A stretch of 43,736 nt of DNA. It comes from Geobacteraceae bacterium (GTDB lineage Bacteria; Desulfobacterota; Desulfuromonadia; Geobacterales; Geobacteraceae). The stretch covers positions 1 through 43,736 of the forward strand of contig JAMXLF010000028.1 of NCBI GenBank assembly GCA_024281055.1. Direction: 5' to 3'. The position numbers were made by a program, and so were the translations under genes. Below, one piece after another: positions 8,791 through 15,536 of this stretch. The notes under the pieces were generated by a model. That model had not been told where the DNA came from. It ran no database searches and saw nothing but the letters and a program-made list of their open reading frames with translations. Every line of letters begins with the position of its first letter. The first letter of the stretch is position 1.

Positions 8791-8860
8791 GTTCAAGGTT
8801 CAATGTTCAACGTTCAAGGTTGTTCTTTTAACTTTGAACCCTGAACCTTGAACTTTGAAC
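8791..8860. repeat. TTCAAGG-type heptamer hairpin repeat at the nuoA 3' end
   Basis: Left arm 8791-8825 holds GTTCAAG, GTTCAAT, GTTCAAC and GTTCAAG units; right arm 8836-8860 holds the complement (TTGAACC, TTGAACT). The nuoA reading frame runs through the right arm and stops within the left arm, so the element overlaps the gene. Same unit family as 6307-6364. Confidence 0.85.
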
Positions 8861-9266
8861 TTTTTGATGGTCCCCATTCCAAGCCCCCCTTGAGCCACAG
8901 CCATGCAAGACCGAGGAGGAGTACCACGATAAAGAAAGTGATGTGGATCAATCCGGTCAATCCGAGCTCGTCCCAGGCCACGGCCCAGGTGAAGATGAAG
9001 ACCGCCTCCACGTCGAAGACGATGAAGAAGATGGCGATGAGGTAGAAGGGGACCGGGTAGGCGAGTCGGGCGCTCCCGGTGGGGATCACCCCCGACTCAT
9101 AGGGGAGCTCCTTGTCGCGGGAGGTGGAGCGGGCGCCGAGCCACCAGGCGGCGAGGAGCAGGACCCCGACCAGGAGGACCGCTGCCACCGTATACAGTAC
9201 CAGGGGAAATATCTCGCTCGCGAGCGCCGCGTTTGCGGTCATTGTCTCTGCCGTTTCCTGAGGCAT
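8814..9266 (-). CDS. nuoA: NADH-quinone oxidoreductase subunit A with repeat-encoded tail
   Basis: Small membrane subunit of complex I. Three hydrophobic helices are visible, at about residues 19-45, 72-96 and 107-126. The family motif YESGV and the segment FYLIAIFFIVFDVEAVF are present. Length is 150 residues where about 120-130 is usual. The last 15 or so residues (KFKVQGSKLKEQP and before) are read from the heptamer repeat, so the natural stop has been lost and the frame ends inside the repeat. The ATG at 9266 has a GAAAGAG site; an ATG at 9242 is a possible alternative. First gene of the nuo series, preceded by a G-rich palindrome rather than an evident promoter, so probably read from the ferredoxin promoter upstream. 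Confidence 0.93.
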   Translation of the reverse strand: MPQETAETMTANAALASEIFPLVLYTVAAVLLVGVLLLAAWWLGARSTSRDKELPYESGVIPTGSARLAYPVPFYLIAIFFIVFDVEAVFIFTWAVAWDELGLTGLIHITFFIVVLLLGLAWLWLKGGLEWGPSKSSKFKVQGSKLKEQP

Positions 9267-9274
9267 GTGGCTCT

Positions 9275-9353
9275 TTCAAACCCCTCCAAACCTCCCCTTG
9301 TCAGGGGAGGCTTAAACGCTTTACCCCTGACAAGGGGGGACTGAGGGGGGGTA
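9275..9353. repeat. composite G-rich palindromic element (arms A and B')
   Basis: Two hairpin units joined by a short AT-rich spacer around CTTAAACGC. Unit A (9275-9310) ends CCTCCCCTTGTCAGGGGAGG. Unit B' (about 9323-9353) begins CCCCTGACAAGGGGGGACTG. The same pair occurs in reverse orientation with a longer spacer at 22803-22946, and related copies lie at 23663-23695 and 29229-29307. It fills the gap between the thioredoxin gene and nuoA. Confidence 0.8.
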
Positions 9354-9369
9354 GGATGTTGGATTGTTA

Positions 9370-9822
9370 TCACTCGCTATGCCTCTTCCACCAAGCGAGG
9401 AGCGCATTCCTGTCCATGGCGCCGCTCACGCTGTCCACCACCTGGCCCTTGCGCAGGATCATAACCGTCGGGATCCCCCTGATTCCGAACCTGCTCGCCA
9501 ACTGGCGATTCTCCTCGGTGTTGATCTGCACCACCACCCCCGAGCCCGCCAGTTCCTCCGCCACTTGTTGCACCACCGGTGCAAGGCTTCGGCAGTGCGG
9601 TCACCAGGGGGCCCAGAACTCGGCCAGCACCTGCCCCGGGTAATGAACCACGAACTCGTCGAAGCTCTGGTCCGTGAGGGCTACCGGTATACGGTAGAGG
9701 GGAGGGAGCGCGGCGTGACAGCTGCCGCATTTCCCAGACCGTCCCTCGCTCTCCGCAGGGACCTGGTTAGCCGCGCCGCAGGCGGGGCAGCGGATGATGT
9801 AACTGTCGTGTGATGGCGCCAT
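9370..9822 (-). CDS. TrxC-type thioredoxin, probable selenoprotein (UGA = Sec74)
   Basis: A single 150-residue frame interrupted by one TGA (9603-9601) exactly where the first redox cysteine belongs: FWAPW-(TGA)-PHCR. Reading TGA as selenocysteine gives a full-length thioredoxin. It has an N-terminal zinc ribbon (Cys12, 15, 32, 35 as in thioredoxin 2), then UPHC at 74-77, and the cis-proline loop GIRGIPTVM near 118. A hairpin fitting a bacterial SECIS follows the TGA. The downstream part is intact to the normal C-terminus, which argues against decay. The ATG at 9822 is chosen as the TrxC-like start (MAPSHDSYIIRCPAC). It sits between bcp and nuoA on the same strand, 14 nt after bcp, and could reduce that peroxiredoxin. 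Alternative: a nonsense mutation or base error. Confidence 0.85.
9568..9603 (-). promoter_or_regulatory. SECIS-like hairpin after the thioredoxin UGA
   Basis: On the minus strand the TGA at 9603-9601 is followed after 16 nt by the hairpin TTGCACC-GGT-GGTGCAA (9584-9568): seven perfect base pairs and a GGT loop. The loop starts 23 nt after the TGA and has G in its first two positions. This agrees with the known bacterial SECIS rules (loop about 16-37 nt downstream, G near the loop start; E. coli fdhF also has a GGU there). An outer GCC/GGC pairing is possible. Confidence 0.75.
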
Positions 9823-9836
9823 GGCGGGTTCTTTCT

Positions 9837-10301
9837 CTACCGCTTTTTCAGGAATTCCAGCACGTCGGCCGGGTGCGTCTCCGCCTTGGCCACCTTCGGC
9901 CACTGCTTCACCACCGTACCGTCCGGCCCGATCACCACCGTGGAGCGGATGACCCCGGTGGTCTTCTTCCCATACATAATCTTCTCGCCGTAGGCGCCAT
10001 ACGCCGACATCACCGCTGTGTCCGGGTCGGAGAGGAGGACGAAGGGGAGGTGAAAGTCGCCGATGAATTTGTCATGGGACTTGAGGCTGTCCTTGCTCAC
10101 CCCGAGGACTACGGCGTTCAGTCCCTCCAGGGTGCCGTGGAGGTCCCGGAAGCCGCACGCCTCCCTGGTGCATCCTGGGGTATTGTCCCGGGGGTAGAAA
10201 TAGAGGACGACGGTCTTCCCGGCATAGTCCGCCAGCCGGTGGGTCTTCCCGTCGCTTCCCGCCAGCTCGAAATCGGGGGCTTTCCTTCCTTCAAGAGACA
10301 T
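9837..10301 (-). CDS. bcp: thioredoxin-dependent peroxiredoxin, Bcp/PrxQ type
   Basis: Reduces hydrogen peroxide and organic peroxides using thiols from thioredoxin. 154 residues from the ATG at 10301 (MSLEGRKAPDFEL); the longer frame upstream overlaps the ferredoxin gene. The peroxidatic cysteine is in YFYPRDNTPGCTREA, the family hallmark. The second cysteine of the usual CX4C pair is replaced: TREAC follows, with CTREAC giving Cys-x4-Cys, so the resolving cysteine is present. Nested tightly between ferredoxin (8 nt) and the Sec-type thioredoxin (14 nt), which is its natural reductant. The peroxiredoxin here uses Cys, not Sec. Confidence 0.93.
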   Translation of the reverse strand: MSLEGRKAPDFELAGSDGKTHRLADYAGKTVVLYFYPRDNTPGCTREACGFRDLHGTLEGLNAVVLGVSKDSLKSHDKFIGDFHLPFVLLSDPDTAVMSAYGAYGEKIMYGKKTTGVIRSTVVIGPDGTVVKQWPKVAKAETHPADVLEFLKKR

Positions 10302-10309
10302 GGAGAACG

Positions 10310-10498
10310 TTACTCCCAGTGGATACAGTTCACGGGGCACGCGTCGATCGCCTCCTGGATCTTATCTTCGGGCGCCCCAAAGGGGTCGTAGACCTCGGCC
10401 AGATTGGCGTCGTTCATCTGGAATACCTCGGGAACGGTGTTCACGCAGAGCTGGCAGCTGATGCAAACATCCTGGTCAACGTACGGTTTGCGGGCCAT
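10310..10498 (-). CDS. small single-cluster ferredoxin
   Basis: 62-residue cytoplasmic ferredoxin. The ligand pattern CISCQLCVNTVP plus the later CPVNCIHW gives four cysteines for one [4Fe-4S] (possibly [3Fe-4S]) cluster, as in Desulfovibrio/Thermotoga-type monocluster ferredoxins. The C-terminal acidic helix (APEDKIQEAIDACP) is typical. The ATG at 10498 is preceded by GAGGAG. First gene of the ferredoxin-bcp-trx series, behind a TTGCCA/TAGAAT promoter. Possible electron partner of the glutamate synthase encoded just upstream, or of the Nuo complex; both are inference. Confidence 0.92.
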   Translation of the reverse strand: MARKPYVDQDVCISCQLCVNTVPEVFQMNDANLAEVYDPFGAPEDKIQEAIDACPVNCIHWE

Positions 10499-10575
10499 GG
10501 CGTCGTCTCCTCTTCATGAATTAGCTTCAGTCGGGCCAAATAGGTTACAGCCAGCGACGGAGGCATTATCCATAA

Positions 10576-10603
10576 ATTCTAGCCGATTTTTCTTGCCTGG
10601 CAA
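10576..10603 (-). promoter_or_regulatory. candidate sigma-70 promoter for the ferredoxin-bcp-trx(-nuo) series
   Basis: Minus strand: TTGCCA (10603-10598), 16-nt spacer, TAGAAT (10581-10576). The -35 box lies directly after the gltB stop codon. No comparable promoter is seen in the repeat-filled gap before nuoA. Confidence 0.5.
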
Positions 10604-10604
10604 G

Positions 10605-13600
10605 TCACTCGGTGTTCACCGGCGCAACCTGGCTCTTCTCCGGCACGATCTTGACGAAACGGCTCAGGCAGGCGGCGAGCACCTCTTCCACCCAGTCCGC
10701 CTCCTCCTCCTGGTGGGAGTGGAGGAGCTCCCGGTGGTAGGTGAGGAGCAGCTCGTTCACGGTGGCCACGTCTTCCTCGTCGATGTCACGGATTTCTACG
10801 CCGGCCCCCCTGGCCTGCCGGCGGTGCAGGGCCTCGCGGGTCAGTCCCATTTCCGGGTCGAGGTGGCAGTATACCACGCCGCCGGTCATCCCTGCGCAGA
10901 GCCAGGGGCCGGGGTCGCCGAGGACCACGGCCCTGCCGGCGGTCATGTACTCGAAGGCAAACCCCTTGAGATTGGCCCGCCCGGCCATGTTCCCCTTGGC
11001 ATCGTCCAGGGACGCCCGGAGCCGGCCGCCGAGGACCACGTCCGCCCCGGAGAGCCGGATGCAGGCACGGCTGTCGGCATCCCCCTGGATAAGGAAGGTC
11101 CCTCCCTGGGCGCCGTAGGCGAGCCCCTTGCCCACTGAGCCGCCGACCCGCCGCCCGTCACGGTTTTCCCCCTTAAGGATGACGATCTTCCCCCCCCGGG
11201 CGGATTTTCCCACCCCGTCCTGGGCGCCCCCTTCGACGCGGATGGTGATCCCCGGGATGTTGAAGGCACCGAGGCCGTTTCCCGGGATGGAGTCATGACG
11301 GAAGTGGATGAGCGTCTCCTGTCCGGCGGTGAACCGCCCGTCCTCCCGCCCCCGCACCATGGTCCCCGCCAGATGGGTGCCGATGGCCCGGTCGGAGCTG
11401 GAGGCGTTATCGTCGTCGTAGCGGACCCGCTCCTCTCCCCGGTCGAAGGCCTCGGCCACGAGGCCGGAAACGAGCGAGGTGAGATAGTTCAGGGGCTTGC
11501 GGATGATGCGCACCCGGCTTTCCGGGGCCTTGGTCGCACCGGCCGCCGGCGGGGCGAGGAGGTCGGCCAGGTCGAGGCGGTCGGTCCCCCGGGCCTGGAC
11601 GAGGAGGTCGGCCCGTCCCACCAGGTCCTGGGTGCGGCGGAACCCGAGCTTGGCGGTGAGGATCCTGATCTCGCGGCCCATCCCGCGGAAGAAGGTGGTT
11701 TCGTAGATCACCCCGTTTTCCAGGACCCGCGGCACGAAGCGCTTGAGCCCCCGGGCCGTCGCCTCTTCGACGGTCTCGATCTGGGTGGCGATCCCCACGT
11801 GGCAGGTGCCGAGGTGGCATCCCCGGCAGGCGGTGCAGCCGATGATCACCATGGCGAGGGTGCCGAAGCCGACCCGGTTGGCGCCTAAGAGCATGAGCTT
11901 TACCACGTCGCGGCCTGTCCGGGCGCCGCCGTCGGCCCAGATCTCTACCCGGTCGCGCAGCCCCGCCTCCACCAGTGCCCGGTGCGCCTCGCGCACACCG
12001 ATCTCGGCGGGGAAGCCGACGAACTTGATGGCATGCTTGCGGGCCGCACCGGTGCCGCCGTCATAGCCACTCACGGTGATGATGTCCGCCCCCGCCTTGG
12101 CGACCCCCAGCGCAATGGTGCCGATCCCTGCCACCGCCGGGACTTTGACCGAGATCCGCGCCCGCAGGTTGGCAGTGCGGAGTTCCTCGATGATCTGGGC
12201 CAGATCCTCGATGGAATAGATATCGTGGTTGTTGGAGGGGGAGATGAGGGAGACCCCCGGGGTGGCGTGGCGCGCGGCAGCGATCTTCTCCGTCACCTTG
12301 AACCCGGGGAGGTGCCCCCCTTCGCCCGGCTTGGCCCCCTGGCCCACCTTTATCTCCAGGAATGCCGCGGAGTTGAGGAACTCCATGTTCACTCCGAAGC
12401 GCCCCGACGCGATCTGCTGGCCGCGGTTCTCCCGGTAGCGCCCCATCATGTCGGCGATCTCACCCCCTTCGCCGTTCATGCAGACGATGTTCAGCCGCCG
12501 CGCCGCTTCCGCGTAAATGCGGAAGGGGGTCTCCCCTTGGGAGCCGAAGCTCATGGCCGAGAAGAGAATGGGGAGGTCGTGGGTGCCGACGCTGGTGTCC
12601 ACCTCCTCCGGGTCGACGGAGAGCTCCGCCTCGTAGCGGAAGTCCACCAGGTGCCGGATGGCGAGGGGATTTTCCCCCTCCAGCTGCTGGATGAGGCGGG
12701 AGAGGTCGGCGTAGGTCTCTTCCATCTTCGCCACAGCGGAGACCATCTTCCAGATGCGGGGGTAGAGGCGGAACTGGACCGGGACAGGCTGCTTGTCGCG
12801 GCTACGGGCCACCCGGGTGCGCTCCCGGTGCTCCTCCTCCAGGCGGGCGAGGGTGAGCCCGCCGGTGCCTGAGCCGCAGAAGGTGGGTGTCTCGAAGATC
12901 TCTGCCAGGTGCCGGCAGAGGCCGATGGCGGCAAAGTACTTGCCGTAGCCGCCAATCTCGTGGGTCCCCATGGTGGATATCACCTTTTCAAGCCCCTTCC
13001 CGAGGACGCTGAGGAGGTTTGCGACGCCCTTCTCCTCCTCCCCGGCCAGCTCCCACATGAGGTAGGGGCAAAGGGCGTCGGCCCCCATGCCGAGGGCGAA
13101 GATGAGGTCGTGGAGGTTGCTGAGCGCCCCGGAGCGGATCACGATGGAGACCCGGCGCCGCAGGCTCTCGCCCGTGGCGCCGGTCGCCTCCTTGAGAGCC
13201 TTGTGAACCACGGCGACCGCCAGAAAGGGGTCGAGGAAGTCCTGTCCCCCCGCGAATACACGGGCATCGTCCAGGAGGAGGAGCCGCGCCCCCCGGCCAA
13301 CGGCCCCGACTGCCTCGTCCCGAAGCCGGTCCAGCGCCCGGGCAAGGGACTCGTTCCTCCCCATGGTGCAGGAGATGATCCGGCTCCGCCTTCCGGGGAA
13401 GGCGGCCAGGAGCTCCTCCAGGGTGCGGGTGCCGGACTCCCGGGCGAGCGTTTCCTCTGGCACGGGCGTCTCGTCCCTTCCTCCCCCGAGGAGGAGGGGA
13501 AGCTCCAGGGCCACGGCGGGCTCGGCCGCCCCGCGAAGGGCCGGACGGGGGCCGAGGCAGACCCGGGTGGAGAAGTGCTCTCCCTCCCGCTCCCGATCGA

Positions 13601-15140
13601 TGGCCGGGTTGGTGACCACCGCCACCTGTTCCTTGAAATAGTCGGCCAAGTTTTGGCGGGAGTTGGAGAGGGCCGCCAGCGGCCCGTCGTAGCCGAGCGA
13701 CGCGATCGGGTCGCTTCCGCTGCGGGCCATCTCCTTGAGGTTCTGCAGGTCGCTCGACTTCCAGGCCAGGGCCGAGAGGAGGTTGTCCCGGAAGAGCTTC
13801 GCACTCCGCGGCCAGTTTGCCCGGATGCCGGGGGCGACGGCGGCGCCTTGCGTGCTTGTGTCGCACACCAGGGCCTTCGCGTGGGCCGCCAGATTGGTCC
13901 GCCTCCGGAAGGTCTCGTACACTGCCCGTCGAAGCTCCGGGTGCGCCAGCACTTCCACCCCTTTGCCGGGCTTCACCCGCACCCCCACCTTTTCCCCCGG
14001 GGCGAGTGGGCGCGGGTCGGCGACGATCTCCTCGTGGGGGACCACCCCCAGCTCCGAGGAGGCGAAGAGCTCTTTTTCTGTCTCGCCGAACCAGAGGGGG
14101 CGAAGCCCCATGGCGTCGACGCTGAAGACGCAGAGGTCGCGGTGCCGGGCGACGATGGCCGCGGGCCCCTGGGCGGAGGCGGTGAGAAAGCGCCGGAACC
14201 AGGAGTACATGGCGCCGAGCTCTGCCGGCAGCCGCTCCATCTCGGTGAAGATCGGGGGAAAGACGAGCTCCATCGCCTCGAAGAGCGTAAGGCCGAAGCG
14301 GAACATGAGCCCCTCGAGGGTCCGGTTCAGGTCCTGGGAGTCGCTCCCGCCCGGGGTGAGCGGGATGCCGAGCATGCGCGCCTCCTCCCGCAGCCGGGCG
14401 ATGGTGTTGATCTCGCCGTTGTGGCCGAGGAGCGAGAAGGGCTGTGCGCGGAGCACGGTGGGGAGCGTGTTGGTGGAGTAGCGGCTATGGCCGATGGTGA
14501 CCCCCGAGAGGAAGTCGCGGCGCTTCAGCTCCGGGTAGTAACGGGGGAGGAGTTCCGGAGCGCCGTGCACCTTGTAGACGGTCGTATCGGTGGAGAGGGA
14601 GGCGGTGTGGAGGGGAAAGTCGCGCTCCAGCTCCACCTCGATCCCGTGGAGGAGGGAAGGCGCAGCGGCCGCGTCGGGGCAGAGGAGGGCGAGCTGCCAG
14701 AAGAGCGGCTCCTCGGCCCGCCCGCGGGTGGAGAGGACCTCGCTTCGCACTGCGCCCGGCCGCTCTACGAGGACGTCCACTCCCGCGTCGGTGAAGCGGC
14801 GGAGGATGGCAGCCTGCAGTTCCGGTCCTTGGGCCGGGGCGTCCTTGGGGATGAGGAGGTGCCCCACGGCGAAGCGCGGCGAGTCGGCCAACTCCGGGTC
14901 GTGTCCCGCCTCGGCCAGAGCCTCCCGCCAGAGGAGGCGGGGGATGTCGGTGAGGATGCCGCAGCCGTCCCCCTCGCCGTTGATCTCGCCAGCCCGGTGG
15001 CCCATCCGGACGAGGGCCTCGATGGTCCGCTGCATGTTGCCGTGGGTGGGGCGGGCAGCCTTGTTGACGTAGCAGATGATGGCGCAGGCGTCTCGCTCTA
15101 TGGGCATGAGGCCGCTGGGGTCGTGATGATGCCGGTTCAT
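10605..15140 (-). CDS. gltB: glutamate synthase large subunit
   Basis: 1511-residue enzyme that moves the amide of glutamine to 2-oxoglutarate. The N-terminal amidotransferase domain starts at about Cys19 (ERDACAIICYV) after a short propeptide; GHNGEINT follows near residue 240. The central domain is followed by the FMN-binding synthase domain (about 800-1180). The [3Fe-4S] ligands lie in GCTACRGCHLGTCHVG near residue 1100. The C-terminal beta-helix (GXGXK domain) has GGSVGKGLAYGAQGG and GANRVG-like repeats. No gltD gene follows, so a separate NADPH subunit or the adjacent ferredoxin must supply electrons; the latter is inference. Good GAGAGGAG site before the ATG. Confidence 0.95.
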   Translation of the reverse strand: MNRHHHDPSGLMPIERDACAIICYVNKAARPTHGNMQRTIEALVRMGHRAGEINGEGDGCGILTDIPRLLWREALAEAGHDPELADSPRFAVGHLLIPKDAPAQGPELQAAILRRFTDAGVDVLVERPGAVRSEVLSTRGRAEEPLFWQLALLCPDAAAAPSLLHGIEVELERDFPLHTASLSTDTTVYKVHGAPELLPRYYPELKRRDFLSGVTIGHSRYSTNTLPTVLRAQPFSLLGHNGEINTIARLREEARMLGIPLTPGGSDSQDLNRTLEGLMFRFGLTLFEAMELVFPPIFTEMERLPAELGAMYSWFRRFLTASAQGPAAIVARHRDLCVFSVDAMGLRPLWFGETEKELFASSELGVVPHEEIVADPRPLAPGEKVGVRVKPGKGVEVLAHPELRRAVYETFRRRTNLAAHAKALVCDTSTQGAAVAPGIRANWPRSAKLFRDNLLSALAWKSSDLQNLKEMARSGSDPIASLGYDGPLAALSNSRQNLADYFKEQVAVVTNPAIDREREGEHFSTRVCLGPRPALRGAAEPAVALELPLLLGGGRDETPVPEETLARESGTRTLEELLAAFPGRRSRIISCTMGRNESLARALDRLRDEAVGAVGRGARLLLLDDARVFAGGQDFLDPFLAVAVVHKALKEATGATGESLRRRVSIVIRSGALSNLHDLIFALGMGADALCPYLMWELAGEEEKGVANLLSVLGKGLEKVISTMGTHEIGGYGKYFAAIGLCRHLAEIFETPTFCGSGTGGLTLARLEEEHRERTRVARSRDKQPVPVQFRLYPRIWKMVSAVAKMEETYADLSRLIQQLEGENPLAIRHLVDFRYEAELSVDPEEVDTSVGTHDLPILFSAMSFGSQGETPFRIYAEAARRLNIVCMNGEGGEIADMMGRYRENRGQQIASGRFGVNMEFLNSAAFLEIKVGQGAKPGEGGHLPGFKVTEKIAAARHATPGVSLISPSNNHDIYSIEDLAQIIEELRTANLRARISVKVPAVAGIGTIALGVAKAGADIITVSGYDGGTGAARKHAIKFVGFPAEIGVREAHRALVEAGLRDRVEIWADGGARTGRDVVKLMLLGANRVGFGTLAMVIIGCTACRGCHLGTCHVGIATQIETVEEATARGLKRFVPRVLENGVIYETTFFRGMGREIRILTAKLGFRRTQDLVGRADLLVQARGTDRLDLADLLAPPAAGATKAPESRVRIIRKPLNYLTSLVSGLVAEAFDRGEERVRYDDDNASSSDRAIGTHLAGTMVRGREDGRFTAGQETLIHFRHDSIPGNGLGAFNIPGITIRVEGGAQDGVGKSARGGKIVILKGENRDGRRVGGSVGKGLAYGAQGGTFLIQGDADSRACIRLSGADVVLGGRLRASLDDAKGNMAGRANLKGFAFEYMTAGRAVVLGDPGPWLCAGMTGGVVYCHLDPEMGLTREALHRRQARGAGVEIRDIDEEDVATVNELLLTYHRELLHSHQEEEADWVEEVLAACLSRFVKIVPEKSQVAPVNTE

Positions 15141-15170
15141 GGGTGCTCCTCTCCGTGGTGTACTACGTTA

Positions 15171-15199
15171 TGTATAGCAGAGGAGGGGGCGCCAGGCAA
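15171..15199 (-). promoter_or_regulatory. candidate promoter of gltB
   Basis: Minus strand: TTGCCT (15199-15194), exactly 17-nt spacer, TATACA (15176-15171), about 30 nt before the gltB start codon. Same -35 type as those before ferredoxin, fprA and glgP. Confidence 0.55.
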
Positions 15200-15298
15200 G
15201 GAAGGAACAGGCGCGACGGCTTGACAACCAGGGAAATTGGGCCTTAATTTGAAGGAAACCAAGAGGGCGGGCTGGCACCCCGCTGGAAAGGAGAAGGT

Positions 15299-15454
15299 AT
15301 GCTTTATTTTGTGAAGGAAAACAAGCTGCACCAGTACCCCGTTCCGAAACGCTGCAAAGAGGTCTATACGAAGGAGCAGCTGCGGGACACTATTCCCCAT
15401 GGGGTCGAGGAGTGTGTCTACTGCATGGGGACCTGGCCCGGGGATAACAAGTGA
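15299..15454 (+). CDS. 51-residue conserved-looking small protein
   Basis: ATG at 15299 with a GGAGAAGG ribosome site, ending in TGA at 15452-15454. The product starts MLYFVKENKLHQYPVPKRC and ends VYCMGTWPGDNK; it is basic in the middle with three cysteines and a CVYC pair. A TTGACA box at 15221-15226 with a weak TTAATT 17 nt later could drive it, and a good intrinsic terminator follows 28 nt after the stop. These signals make it a real single-gene unit although it is short. I do not recognise the family. The CxxC and GTWPGD tail suggest a metal-binding or redox peptide, but this is a guess. Confidence 0.7.
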   Translation: MLYFVKENKLHQYPVPKRCKEVYTKEQLRDTIPHGVEECVYCMGTWPGDNK

Positions 15455-15482
15455 CAGGTTGTACCTGGTGATTCCAGCACAC

Positions 15483-15512
15483 AAGGACGGGCGTGACGGC
15501 CTGTCCTTTTTT
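15483..15512 (+). terminator. intrinsic terminator of the 51-residue gene
   Basis: Stem AAGGACGGGC / GCCTGTCCTT (one G-U pair), loop of six, followed by a run of T. Confidence 0.8.
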
Positions 15513-15536
15513 GTTGGTGAAATGGGGGGGAAACTC

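Noticed and set aside
5698-8844. 1048-codon open frame on the plus strand
   Set aside because: Antisense to nuoE and nuoBCD; no domain recognisable.
12909-15224. 771-codon open frame on the plus strand
   Set aside because: Antisense to gltB; low-complexity Gly/Glu/His composition.
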